41,419 nt of DNA from Streptomyces sp. S3(2020) (GTDB lineage: Bacteria; Actinomycetota; Actinomycetes; Streptomycetales; Streptomycetaceae), in assembly GCF_013044505.1 (NCBI RefSeq), contig NZ_JABERD010000079.1, forward strand, positions 1 to 41,419, given 5' to 3'. The position numbers were made by a program, and so were the translations under genes. Under the pieces are notes generated by a model. It had not been told where the DNA came from, made no database searches, and was given only the letters and a program-made list of their open reading frames with translations. Numbering within the stretch: position 1 is the stretch's first letter; the number at the start of each line of letters is the position of its first letter. Below are positions 24,754 to 32,463 of this stretch, in pieces.

Positions 24754-24845
24754 GTCGGTGAACAGTTGTAGTAACAGTTGTTCACTGACTACAGAGTCTA
24801 GCGCGCCCGGCGACTTCTCAATTCCAGAGAACAGTTGTTTACTGA
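24754..24845. promoter_or_regulatory. Repeated operator-like sequences between TetR gene and membrane operon
   Basis: GTCGGTGAACA and TGTTCACTGAC form 11-bp arms with one mismatch around 14 bp (24754-24789). AACAGTTGT occurs at 24761, 24773 and 24830. The 16-mer AACAGTTGTTCACTGA (24773-24788) recurs with one change at 24830-24845, only 4 nt before the TetR ATG. This suggests autoregulation plus control of the divergent membrane genes. Confidence 0.7.
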
Positions 24846-24849
24846 TGAC

Positions 24850-25476
24850 ATGAGTCACACCCTCGGCATCCGGCAGGCACAGAAACAGAAGACCCGACAG
24901 GCGCTCCTCGACGCGTCGTTGGGACTGCTGGAGGAGCAGAGCCTGAGCAGTCTGGGCCTGCGCGAGGTGACACGCGCCGTCGGCGTCGCGCCGACCGCCT
25001 TCTACCGGCACTTCCGCTCCACCGCCGACCTCGGTATCGCCCTCGTCGAGGAGGCGCTCGGCAGCCTGCACCCCCTGATCCGCACCACGGTCACCTCGGC
25101 CGACAACGCCGAGGAACGCATAGTCCGCGCCGTCGAGTTGATCGCCCACCACGTGGCCACGCACCCCGCCCATGTCCGCTTCATCGCCCGCGAGCGGCAC
25201 GGCGGGGTGCAGCCGGTGCGGGAGGCCATCCGGGGCCAACTGGCCCGGTTCGCCGAGGAGGTGAAGGAGGAGCTCGCCAAGGACGTGGAGTCCGAGGGCT
25301 GGAGCGACGACGACCTGCTGATGCTGGCGAACCTCTACGTCGACCAGATGCTCATCACCGCCTCGCTGTTCCTGGAGGCGCTGGAGGACTCGGAGCAGGA
25401 GCGGGAGCGGGTCCGGCAGGTCGCCACCAGCCAGCTGCGGCTCATCAGCATCGGCCGGGACCACTGGCGCGGCTGA
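24850..25476 (+). CDS. TetR-family transcriptional regulator
   Basis: A 208-residue repressor-type protein. The N-terminal helix-turn-helix runs over residues 10-57 (KTRQALLDASLGLLEEQ ... LREVTRAVGVAPTAFYRHFRSTADLG), with the TetR-typical YRHF recognition-helix end. The C-terminal helical ligand domain includes HPAHVRFIARERHGGVQPVREAI. The ligand is unknown; the pattern resembles FabR-like lipid-sensing members, which is only an impression. The ATG at 24850 is preferred to a TTG at 24835; no ribosome site is visible because an operator-like repeat occupies that position, so the message may be leaderless or poorly translated. It is divergent from two small membrane genes and is closed by a strong terminator. 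Confidence 0.93.
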   Translation: MSHTLGIRQAQKQKTRQALLDASLGLLEEQSLSSLGLREVTRAVGVAPTAFYRHFRSTADLGIALVEEALGSLHPLIRTTVTSADNAEERIVRAVELIAHHVATHPAHVRFIARERHGGVQPVREAIRGQLARFAEEVKEELAKDVESEGWSDDDLLMLANLYVDQMLITASLFLEALEDSEQERERVRQVATSQLRLISIGRDHWRG

Positions 25477-25497
25477 GCCGGGCCGGCCTCAACGCCC

Positions 25498-25534
25498 AGG
25501 GGCGGCACCCCCGTTCACCGGGAGTGCCGCCCCT
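25498..25534. terminator. Bidirectional terminator between TetR gene and lipoprotein gene
   Basis: Perfect 11-bp arms (AGGGGCGGCAC / GTGCCGCCCCT) are extended by an inner CCCG/CGGG stem with a 5-nt loop. It lies between the convergent stops at 25476 and 25553. Confidence 0.88.
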
Positions 25535-25552
25535 GTCGTACGACGTGGTGGG

Positions 25553-25957
25553 TCAGCTCTTCGTGGCCGACTCCGACGGCTGCTGGCTCGGCGCGCCGCT
25601 GGGCGCACCACTGGGCGCCGCGCCGCCCCCGCCGGGACCGCCACAGCCGCCGCCCTGGCCGCCGCCGGGACCGCCACCCTGGCCGCCGCCACCGCCGGGA
25701 CCGCCGCTGGGCGCGCCGCTCGGCATACCGGAGGGCGCACCGGACGGCTGGGCCGTGCCGTTGGCGGTGGGGGCACCCGACGGGGCACCGCTGGGCATGC
25801 CCGACGGGCCACCGCTCGGCGCACCGGACTGACACGACTGCTGCCCGGAGTTGCCGCTGTTCGAGGACGACGACGAGTCGTCCGAGCCGCAGGCCACCAG
25901 GGCGAGGGGCGAGAGCGCCAGCAGGGCCACTGCGGGGATGAGACGCACACGCTTCAT
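25553..25957 (-). CDS. Pro-Ser-Gly repeat lipoprotein
   Basis: A 134-residue lipoprotein. The signal peptide MKRVRLIPAVALLALSPLAL ends in the lipobox LVAC with the lipid-bearing C23. The mature chain is almost entirely low complexity: a Ser/Asn linker, about ten PSG units in a four-residue rhythm (PSGA, PSGM, PSGG), a Gly/Gln-rich block, then PSGAPSGAPSQQP. Two further cysteines occur, one in the Ser-rich linker (QQSCQSG) and one in the Gly block (GGGCGGP). The period is four rather than three, so this is not a collagen repeat. The likely role is a flexible spacer or wall-embedded polymer. The ATG at 25957 has GGAG 9 nt upstream. Upstream 25958-26160 holds no other gene. Confidence 0.85.
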   Translation of the reverse strand: MKRVRLIPAVALLALSPLALVACGSDDSSSSSNSGNSGQQSCQSGAPSGGPSGMPSGAPSGAPTANGTAQPSGAPSGMPSGAPSGGPGGGGGQGGGPGGGQGGGCGGPGGGGAAPSGAPSGAPSQQPSESATKS

Positions 25958-26160
25958 GAGAAACAACTCCAAGAAGGATGAGGGAGTCCTGAGGGCTGGA
26001 ACTCAATCAACGCGGCTTAGGGCTTCCTTGAGTGATCGCTGTCCCCGGCCTGTGCGCGAGGCAAAGTCCATCTAAAGGATCATGTCTGACCTGCGGTTTC
26101 CTCCGAGCCCGTCCTCTACTCGCTGGTACAAGCCCGTGACAGAGACGGCATCCACCAGGC

Positions 26161-27015
26161 TCAGCCGAGCCTGACGCGGGCGAGCTGACGGGACTGGGCG
26201 ACCAGGCGGTCCGCGCTGTCCCAGACCTCGGCGTCCTCCTCCAGGAAGCCGCCGGCGAGGTTGCGGGTGGTGATCGAGACGCGGAGGGGGCCCGGGGCCG
26301 GGCGGCAGCGGACATGGACCGTCAGCTCGACCGTCGGGACCCAGCCCTTGAGGCCGATCTCGAAGGCGGTGGGCGGCAGCGCGTCCACCGCGAGAAGCAG
26401 CGAGAAGGGGTCGGCGTCACGGCCGTCGGCGAGTCCGAACCAGGCGCGCATCTCGCCCTTGCCGGAGGGCGCGCCGAGGGCCCAGCCCAGGGTCGACGGG
26501 TCCAGCTTGAGCATCAGCCGGTCGGCGATCGCGGAGCTGCCGTCGACCGGGGCCGGGCCGTCCTCGGGGCCGAAGCACTGGTCCATGGGCGGGAACGCGG
26601 GCGGCTTCGCCGTCGTACGGACGTCGTCGGGCAGGGTGCCCAGGTCGCCGTAGGAGGCGAGGACACGGATGCGCTCGATCTCCTTGCCCTGCTCGTCGTA
26701 CTGGAAGAGCGAGGCCTGGCCGGTGGAGAGGGTGCGGCCGGTGCGGACGATGTCCGTGCGGACGACCGCGGATCCCGGCTGGGAGGCGGTCAGGTAGTGC
26801 GCGGAGATCGTGAACGGGTCGGCGTGCGGCAGGGCGTCCGCGAGGGCGCGGCCCAGGACGGCCAGAAGGTAGCCGCCGTTGACGGCGCTGATGATCGTCC
26901 AGCCGGCGGAGAGGTCGATGTCGTAGACGCCGGGTTCGCGGAGGGTGAGCGCGGTGTCCCGGTCGAACTCGCTGTCGCCGATCGTGGCCCGCGTGGCGGT
27001 AGCTGCTTCTGGCAT
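26161..27015 (-). CDS. Acyl-CoA thioesterase-like protein (double hotdog)
   Basis: A 284-residue protein of the thioesterase superfamily (4HBT_3/TesB-like double hotdog). The N-terminal half contains YDIDLSAGWTIISAVNGGYLLAVLGRAL and FTISAHYLTASQPGSAVVRTDIVRTGRTLSTGQASLFQ, a typical hotdog helix and strand set. The C-terminal half has FEIGLKGWVPTVELTVHVRCRPAPGPLRVSITTRNLAGGFLEEDAEVWDSADRLVAQSRQLARV, matching the second hotdog. It probably hydrolyses acyl-CoA esters in the cytosol. I chose the ATG at 27015 (MPEAAT). No ribosome site precedes it, and an A/T-rich patch (27020-27050) lies immediately upstream, so a leaderless message is plausible. It is divergent from the esterase gene. Confidence 0.88.
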   Translation of the reverse strand: MPEAATATRATIGDSEFDRDTALTLREPGVYDIDLSAGWTIISAVNGGYLLAVLGRALADALPHADPFTISAHYLTASQPGSAVVRTDIVRTGRTLSTGQASLFQYDEQGKEIERIRVLASYGDLGTLPDDVRTTAKPPAFPPMDQCFGPEDGPAPVDGSSAIADRLMLKLDPSTLGWALGAPSGKGEMRAWFGLADGRDADPFSLLLAVDALPPTAFEIGLKGWVPTVELTVHVRCRPAPGPLRVSITTRNLAGGFLEEDAEVWDSADRLVAQSRQLARVRLG

Positions 27016-27151
27016 GTCTGAACGGTACAACAACTAATTACTAAGCGGTAGCTTTGCAGATGATCACGCGAGGGTGAGAGCAGGGCAATTTCCTGGTAAG
27101 TGTCCGTACTCGTCCGTAAACCCGATGCCCCGCCACCCCCTCTGTAGGGGC

Positions 27152-28396
27152 ATGAGCCTCACCGGGACCACGTTCCTCTACACACTGATCGTGCTGTCCG
27201 TCGTCGCCGTCGTCCTTCCGCTCGCCCTGTGGTCGCGGCTGCGGGGACCCCGCGCGCTGCGCGCCGCGGGCCGGCTGCTGATGGTGGTGTTCGCCCAGTG
27301 GACCGCCGTCGCCCTCGTGTTCGTCCTGGTCAACAACCAGAACAACCTGTACGACGACTGGGCCGACCTGCTCGGCACCGGCGACCACGTCCAGCAGGCC
27401 GCGAACCTGGGCGCCGACGGCACCGGCGGCATCGCGCTGAAACGCCTGCCGAAGGTCCGCCAGCACTTCACCGACGCCTCCGGGCCCGGGCTGCGGGGGG
27501 TCCGGGAGACCCAGCTCAAGGGCCGGGTGTCGGGCGTGAACGCCGAGGTCTACGTATGGCTGCCGCCCCAGTACGGCCGCCCCGCCTACCGGCACCACAG
27601 GTTCCCCGTGGTCGAACTCCTGTCGGGCTACCCGGGCTCGGCGAAGGCCTGGTTCGGCTCGCTGCACGCGGTCGACCAGCTGCGGCCGCTGATGCGCGAC
27701 GGCCGGGTGGCGCCGTTCATCCTGGTCGCCCCGCGTATGAACCTGCTGGCCGGGGTGGACACCGGGTGCGCCAACATCACGGGCACCGTGAACGCCGACA
27801 CCTGGCTCAGCGTCGACGTGCCGAAGATGGTCACGGACAACTTCCGCGCCCAGGCGGGCCCGGCGGGCTGGGCGGTGGCCGGGTACTCCGCGGGCGGGCA
27901 CTGCGCGACCAAGCTCGCCGTCGCCCACCCCGACCGCTACCGGGCCGCGGTCAGCATGTCCGGCTACAACGACCCGATCGGCGAACGCAATTCGCTGGCC
28001 GCCGAGACCCCCGCCCTGCGCCGCGCCAACAACCCCTACGTGCTGCTGCGCGACGCCCGCACCCCGCCCGCGGTCGCGCTCTACCAGTCCGGCCAGCCCG
28101 GCGACGGCTACGAGGCGGCCACCGGCCTCGAACAGATCGCGAAGGCGCCGACGACCGTGCACGTCGTCTACGTCCCGAAGAGCGCGGGCGGCCACAACAT
28201 GGCGCTGTGGCAGCCGCAGGTGGTCCCGGCGTTCCGCTGGCTGACCGAGGAGATGGGACTGCTGCACGGCCGGGCGGGGGCCACCGCGCGCGCCACTCTC
28301 CGCGCTACTCCTCGCGCACGGTCGAGCGCCGGTTCCAGGCCCGCGGAGCTCGCCAGTGGAACCGCATCGCCAGCAGCCGCAGCACGAAGGCCGTGA
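27152..28396 (+). CDS. Membrane-anchored esterase (antigen 85/esterase D-like)
   Basis: A 414-residue protein with two N-terminal membrane helices (about 8-28 and 42-61) and an extracellular alpha/beta hydrolase domain of the PF00756 type. The nucleophile elbow is AGYSAGGHCATKLA with S246. Other family blocks are VVELLSGYPGSAKAWFGS, FILVAPRMN and the late GGHNMALWQPQ with the likely catalytic His. Antigen 85-type mycolyltransferases share this fold, but streptomycetes make no mycolates, so carbohydrate or lipid esterase activity is more likely. The start at ATG 27152 is uncertain because AGGGG lies only one base upstream. The last 92 bp (an Arg/Ala/Ser-rich tail) overlap the convergent UPF0126 gene. 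Confidence 0.85.
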   Translation: MSLTGTTFLYTLIVLSVVAVVLPLALWSRLRGPRALRAAGRLLMVVFAQWTAVALVFVLVNNQNNLYDDWADLLGTGDHVQQAANLGADGTGGIALKRLPKVRQHFTDASGPGLRGVRETQLKGRVSGVNAEVYVWLPPQYGRPAYRHHRFPVVELLSGYPGSAKAWFGSLHAVDQLRPLMRDGRVAPFILVAPRMNLLAGVDTGCANITGTVNADTWLSVDVPKMVTDNFRAQAGPAGWAVAGYSAGGHCATKLAVAHPDRYRAAVSMSGYNDPIGERNSLAAETPALRRANNPYVLLRDARTPPAVALYQSGQPGDGYEAATGLEQIAKAPTTVHVVYVPKSAGGHNMALWQPQVVPAFRWLTEEMGLLHGRAGATARATLRATPRARSSAGSRPAELASGTASPAAAARRP

Positions 28397-28961
28397 GGGC
28401 CGCGAGCCCGCTGGTGAACGGCGAGAGGGCGTCGTAGCGGATGCACAGGACGACCATGGTGGCGCCGACGATCGCCGGGACCGCGTACAGGTCGCGGTCC
28501 CAGCGCAGCAGCGAGGGCACCTCGTTGGCGAGCACGTCCCGAAGGACACCGCCGCCGACGGCGGTGGCGAGGCCGAGGGTCGCCGACTGGGTGAGGCCGA
28601 GCCCGTACTCGTACGCCTTGGTCGTCCCGGCGACGCAGAACAGGCCGAGTCCGGCCGCGTCGAAGACGTTCACGCCGACCTGGATGCGCTCCACATGGGG
28701 GTGCAGGAAGAAGACCAGGAGGGCGGCGAGCAGCGGGGTGATGAAGTACCCCAGGTCCGTGAAGGCCGCGGGCGGTACGGCACCGATGATCAGGTCCCGG
28801 AACAGTCCACCGCCCAGCGCCGTGACCTCGGCGAGGACGGCGATGCCGAAGACGTCGAAGTTCTTGCGTACGGCCAGCAGGGCGCCGGAGATGGCGAAGA
28901 CGAAGATGCCGATCAGGTCGAGCGTGTGCTGGACGGAGGGAGTGAACAGGTTCTGGAGCAC
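28305..28961 (-). CDS. UPF0126/TRIC-like membrane channel protein
   Basis: A 218-residue membrane protein with seven predicted helices in two UPF0126 repeats. Each repeat carries a Gly-rich motif, GGGLFRDLIIG in the first and GGGVLRDVLAN in the second. In bacterial TRIC-type channels this motif breaks the pore helices, and those channels pass monovalent cations. The start is GTG 28961 (VLQNLFTPSVQHTLDLIGIF); the open frame reaches 29000, but that part coincides with the opp operon terminator. Its 3' end overlaps the convergent esterase gene by 92 bp. There is no regulator nearby. Confidence 0.9.
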   Translation of the reverse strand: MLQNLFTPSVQHTLDLIGIFVFAISGALLAVRKNFDVFGIAVLAEVTALGGGLFRDLIIGAVPPAAFTDLGYFITPLLAALLVFFLHPHVERIQVGVNVFDAAGLGLFCVAGTTKAYEYGLGLTQSATLGLATAVGGGVLRDVLANEVPSLLRWDRDLYAVPAIVGATMVVLCIRYDALSPFTSGLAALTAFVLRLLAMRFHWRAPRAWNRRSTVREE

Positions 28962-28984
28962 CCGTACATTCTCACCCAGCAGTA

Positions 28985-29015
28985 AGCCCCCGCCTTGCAA
29001 ATGAAGGCGGGGGCT
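28985..29015 (-). terminator. Terminator of the opp operon
   Basis: A perfect 12-bp stem (AGCCCCCGCCTT / AAGGCGGGGGCT) with a 7-nt loop, 26 nt past the stop of the last transporter gene. It also separates the operon from the promoter of the UPF0126 gene. Confidence 0.88.
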
Positions 29016-29040
29016 CGCTGACAGGACGTACTGGTGGGGC

Positions 29041-30264
29041 TTACTTCTCCTTGGAGGGAGCCTCGGCCTCGGAAGAGGCTTCCGTGGTCTCGGCGACCTC
29101 CGCCGCCACCGCCGCCGACGTCTCCGCCGACTCCGCGAGCACCTCGTCCGCGACCAGTTCGGCCGCTTCCTTGGCGACCGTCAGCAGGACGGTGTCCTGC
29201 GGTGCCTGGTCCTCGAAGCTCTCCGGGTGGTGGCAGGCGACCTGCTGGCCGGGCTTGAGCTCGATGAGCTTCGGCTCGGTCGTCTTGCAGATCTCCGTCG
29301 CCTTCCAGCACCGGGTGTGGAAGCGGCAGCCGCTCGGCGGGGAGATCGGCGAGGGCACGTCGCCCTTGAGCAGGATGCGCTCGCTCTTGGCGTTCTTGCG
29401 CCGCGGGTCCGGGACCGGCACCGCCGACATGAGCGCCTTGGTGTACGGGTGCATCGGCGCCTTGTACAGCGACTCGCGGTCGGCCAGCTCGACGATCTTG
29501 CCGAGGTACATCACCGCGATCCGGTCCGAGACGTGCCGGACGACCGAGAGGTCGTGCGCGATGATCACGTACGTCAGGCCGAGCTCCTGCTGGAGGTCGT
29601 CCAGCAGGTTCACGACCTGGGCCTGGATCGACACGTCCAGCGCGGAGACCGGCTCGTCGGCCACCACGAGCTTCGGGTTGAGCGCGAGCGCGCGGGCGAT
29701 ACCGATGCGCTGGCGCTGGCCGCCGGAGAACTCGTGCGGGTAGCGGTTGTAGTGCTCAGGGTTGAGACCGACCACCGAGAGGAGCCGCTGGACCTCCGCC
29801 TTGACCCCGCCCTCGGGCGTGACGCCCTGGAGCTTGAAGGGGGCGCTGATGATCGTGCCGATGGTGTGGCGCGGGTTCAGCGACGAGTACGGGTCCTGGA
29901 AGATCATCTGGACGTCGCGGCGCAGCGGACGCATCCCGCTCACCCCGAGGTGCGTGATGTCCTGGCCCTCGAACTCGACCGTGCCGGCGGTCGGCTCCAG
30001 CAGCCGGGTGATCAGCCGGCCCATCGTCGACTTGCCGCAGCCCGACTCGCCCACGACACCGAGGGTCTCGCCGGACTTGACCTCGAAGTCGATGCCGTCG
30101 ACCGCGCGGACCGCGCCGACCTGCCGCTGGAGCAGGCCTTTCTTGATCGGGAAGTGTTTCTGGAGCCCGGTCACCTTCAGCAGGGTCTCGCCGGGGGCGA
30201 CGGCGCCCTTGGTGATCACCGTGCCTTCGCTCTGCGCAGGGATGCTCACTTTGTCCTCGCTCAC
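29041..30264 (-). CDS. oppF: Oligopeptide/dipeptide ABC transporter ATPase (OppF/DppF type)
   Basis: The 407-residue cytosolic ATPase that pairs with the OppD-type subunit to power peptide uptake. Walker A is GESGCGKS (72-79), the Q-loop includes Q123, the signature is SGGQRQR (180-186), Walker B is LVVADEP (199-205) and the switch His is H237. The C-terminal peptide-transporter domain has four cysteines (C313, C319, C326, C344). As I recall, an iron-sulfur cluster was reported in this domain type for the mycobacterial Opp system. An extra Ala/Glu/Ser-rich acidic tail follows residue 350 and is not part of the usual family. The start is GTG 30264, overlapping the oppD stop by 4 bp. Last gene of the operon. 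Confidence 0.95.
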   Translation of the reverse strand: MSEDKVSIPAQSEGTVITKGAVAPGETLLKVTGLQKHFPIKKGLLQRQVGAVRAVDGIDFEVKSGETLGVVGESGCGKSTMGRLITRLLEPTAGTVEFEGQDITHLGVSGMRPLRRDVQMIFQDPYSSLNPRHTIGTIISAPFKLQGVTPEGGVKAEVQRLLSVVGLNPEHYNRYPHEFSGGQRQRIGIARALALNPKLVVADEPVSALDVSIQAQVVNLLDDLQQELGLTYVIIAHDLSVVRHVSDRIAVMYLGKIVELADRESLYKAPMHPYTKALMSAVPVPDPRRKNAKSERILLKGDVPSPISPPSGCRFHTRCWKATEICKTTEPKLIELKPGQQVACHHPESFEDQAPQDTVLLTVAKEAAELVADEVLAESAETSAAVAAEVAETTEASSEAEAPSKEK

Positions 30265-31358
30265 AGCTTCGGCGCAATCTCTTCGGTCCAGATACGCTCC
30301 CGCTGCTCCTGCGTCATGTGGCAGGCGGCCCAGTGCTGGCTGCCGACCTCGGACAGCTCGGGGCGGACCGTGCGGGTGACGTTGTCCTTGGGGACGTCCG
30401 CGTACGGGCAGCGCGGGTTGAAGGCGCAGCCGGACGGGATGTTGATCAGCGAGGGCGGGGAGCCCTTCACCGGGATCAGGCGCTCCTGCTGGTCGCGGTC
30501 GAGGCGGGGCATCGAGCCGAGCAGACCCCAGGTGTAGGGGTGGCGGGGCTCGTAGAACACCTTCTCCGCCGGACCGCGCTCGACGCAGCGGCCGCCGTAC
30601 ATCACCAGGATGTCGTCGGCGAGCTCGGCGACGACGCCCAGGTCGTGGGTGATGATGATGACCGCGGAGCCGAACTCCTTCTGCAGATCCCGGATCAGGT
30701 CGAGGATCTGCGCCTGGACGGTCACGTCCAGGGCGGTCGTCGGCTCGTCCGCGATGAGCAGTTCGGGGTTGTTGACCAGCGACATCGCGATCATCGCGCG
30801 CTGGCGCATACCGCCGGAGAACTCGTGCGGGTAGCTGTCCACCCGCTTGTCCGGCTGCGGGATGCCGACCCGGTCGAGCATCTCCACGGCACGGCGCTTG
30901 GCGGTCTTCTTGTCCACCTTGTGGTGGATGCGGTACGCCTCCACGATCTGCTGGCCGATCGTGTAGTACGGGTGCAGCGCGGACAGCGGGTCCTGGAAGA
31001 TCATCGCCATGTCACGGCCGCGCAGCTTGCGCACGTGGTCCGGGTCGGCGGTGAGCAGCTCGGTGCCGTCCAGCCAGATCTCGCCGGAGATCTGCGCCTT
31101 GCGCTTGCCGTACTGGCCGGCGGTGTGCAGGCCCATGATGCCGAGCGAGGTCACCGACTTGCCGGAGCCGGACTCGCCCACGATGCCGAGGGTCTTGCCC
31201 TTCTCCAGCTGGAAGCTGAGCCCGTCGACGGACTTGACCAGACCGTCGTCGGTCGGGAAGTGCACCTTCAGGTCGCGCACTTCCAGGAAGGCGGTCGGCG
31301 CGGGCGAAGCGGGGGTGGGCTCGCCCACGGCCGCTCCGCTCTTGCTGAGTTCGGTCAT
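30261..31358 (-). CDS. oppD: Oligopeptide/dipeptide ABC transporter ATPase (OppD/DppD type)
   Basis: A 365-residue ATPase subunit. Walker A is GESGSGKS (61-68), the Q-loop includes Q122, the signature is SGGMRQR (181-187), Walker B is LLIADEP (200-206) and the switch His is H238. The C-terminal domain SGCAFNPRCPYADVPKD has three cysteines (C311, C317, C346); the position of the third cysteine seen in the OppF partner is lost. The ATG at 31358 overlaps the permease stop (ATGA). The open frame continues upstream to 32384, but that stretch is out-of-frame permease sequence, not a fusion. Its 3' end overlaps the oppF start by 4 bp. Confidence 0.95.
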   Translation of the reverse strand: MTELSKSGAAVGEPTPASPAPTAFLEVRDLKVHFPTDDGLVKSVDGLSFQLEKGKTLGIVGESGSGKSVTSLGIMGLHTAGQYGKRKAQISGEIWLDGTELLTADPDHVRKLRGRDMAMIFQDPLSALHPYYTIGQQIVEAYRIHHKVDKKTAKRRAVEMLDRVGIPQPDKRVDSYPHEFSGGMRQRAMIAMSLVNNPELLIADEPTTALDVTVQAQILDLIRDLQKEFGSAVIIITHDLGVVAELADDILVMYGGRCVERGPAEKVFYEPRHPYTWGLLGSMPRLDRDQQERLIPVKGSPPSLINIPSGCAFNPRCPYADVPKDNVTRTVRPELSEVGSQHWAACHMTQEQRERIWTEEIAPKL

Positions 31359-32353
31359 GCGAGCCTCACTCGGGGGTCGATCACGGCGTACATGACGTCC
31401 ACCACGAGGTTGGCGATCAGCACGGCTACGGAGGTGATCAGGGTGACGCCCAGAATGATGGGCAGGTCCTGGTTCTTGATGCCGCTCAGCACGGCCTGGC
31501 CGAGGCCGGGGAGGCTGAACGTGGTCTCGGTCAGGATCGCGCCGCCGATGAGGGCGCCGAGGTCCATACCGAGCATGGTCAGGATCGGCGTCATCGTGGA
31601 GCGCATGGCGTGCTTGCCGATGACGACCTGTTCCTTGAGGCCCTTGGCGCGCGCGGTCCGGATGTAGTCCTCGCCGAGGATCTCCAGCATGGTGGCGCGG
31701 GTGATCCGGGCGTACATCGCGGCGTAGAGGAACGCCAGGGTGATCCAGGGCAGGATCATGCCGCCGAGCCAGCCCGTGAAGCTCTCGTCGAGGGGCACGT
31801 ACTCGCCCTCGATCCAGCCGAGGCCGTAGGAGAAGATCGCCAGGCTCAGCAGACCGGTGAAGTAGATCGGGAGGGAGACACCCGCGAGGGCGACGACCAT
31901 CGCACCGCGGTCCCACAAGCTGCCCCGCTTCAGCGCGGAGAGCACACCGGCGGAGACACCGAGGATCAGCCACAGCACGGCGGCACCGAGCGCCAGCCCC
32001 AGGGTCACCGGGAAGCGGTCGGTCAGCACCGGCCAGACAGCCTGCTCGCTGCGGAAGGAGTAGCCGAAGCACGGCGCGGAGCAGTGGATGACGTCGCCGC
32101 CGCCCACATAGGTGCGGCCCGCGAAGATGCCCTTGAAGAACTCCCAGACCTGAGCGTAGATCGGGTCGCCCAGTCCCAGCTTCTGCCGCACGCCCTCGAC
32201 AGCGGCGGGGTCGGCCTGCTTGCCCACGAAGCTCAGGGCGACGTCGACACCCGCCCACTTGGGGACGAGGAAGAAGATGCCGAAGACCACCATGACGATG
32301 ACCACGAGCATCACTGCGGCGGCAAACAGCCGCCTGATGAGGTAAGCGAGCAC
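31355..32353 (-). CDS. oppB: Peptide ABC transporter permease (OppB/DppB type)
   Basis: A 332-residue inner-membrane permease with six predicted helices. A long first periplasmic loop follows helix 1 (about residues 35-115) and contains two cysteines (DVIHCSAPCFGYSF) that could form a disulfide outside the cell. The ATPase-docking EAA-type loop is GEDYIRTARAKGLKE, followed by MRSTMTPILTMLGMDLGALIGGAILTETTF, typical of the OppB group. The start is GTG 32353. It lies 110 bp after the binding-protein gene, with a strong hairpin in that gap, and is coupled to oppD by a 4-bp overlap. Confidence 0.95.
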   Translation of the reverse strand: MLAYLIRRLFAAAVMLVVIVMVVFGIFFLVPKWAGVDVALSFVGKQADPAAVEGVRQKLGLGDPIYAQVWEFFKGIFAGRTYVGGGDVIHCSAPCFGYSFRSEQAVWPVLTDRFPVTLGLALGAAVLWLILGVSAGVLSALKRGSLWDRGAMVVALAGVSLPIYFTGLLSLAIFSYGLGWIEGEYVPLDESFTGWLGGMILPWITLAFLYAAMYARITRATMLEILGEDYIRTARAKGLKEQVVIGKHAMRSTMTPILTMLGMDLGALIGGAILTETTFSLPGLGQAVLSGIKNQDLPIILGVTLITSVAVLIANLVVDVMYAVIDPRVRLA

Positions 32354-32371
32354 AGCTCTCGGCCCGCCGCG

Positions 32372-32410
32372 GATCGCGGGCCACCGGAGATCTTCCGGTG
32401 GCCCGCGATC
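32372..32410 (-). other. 17-bp intercistronic hairpin in the opp operon
   Basis: GATCGCGGGCCACCGGA (32372-32388) pairs perfectly with TCCGGTGGCCCGCGATC (32394-32410) around a 5-nt loop. It lies 54 nt after the binding-protein stop and 18 nt before the next start. It probably stabilises the upstream message or partly terminates transcription, allowing more binding protein than permease. Confidence 0.85.
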
Positions 32411-32463
32411 ACGCGTCGCCGGCCTTCACCTGCCTTTCGTGCCGTTCGGCGGGTGTGCCGGGT

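Noticed and set aside
24510..24785. 91-codon minus-strand frame starting MNNCYYNCS
   Set aside because: No ribosome site, Pro/Arg-rich shadow composition; the 54-codon frame at 24542-24706 has a strong ribosome site and membrane helices.
25600..25840. Repetitive DNA considered as a CRISPR or minisatellite array
   Set aside because: Repeats are codon-phased and encode PSG units of a lipoprotein; there are no regular spacers.
25560..25900. Collagen-like protein
   Set aside because: The repeat period is four (P-S-G-x), not the Gly-x-y triplet needed for a collagen helix.
30261..32384. 707-codon minus-strand frame suggesting a permease-ATPase fusion
   Set aside because: Only the part from 31358 onward is OppD-like; the upstream part is the permease gene read in the wrong frame, and the permease has its own intact frame at 31355-32353.
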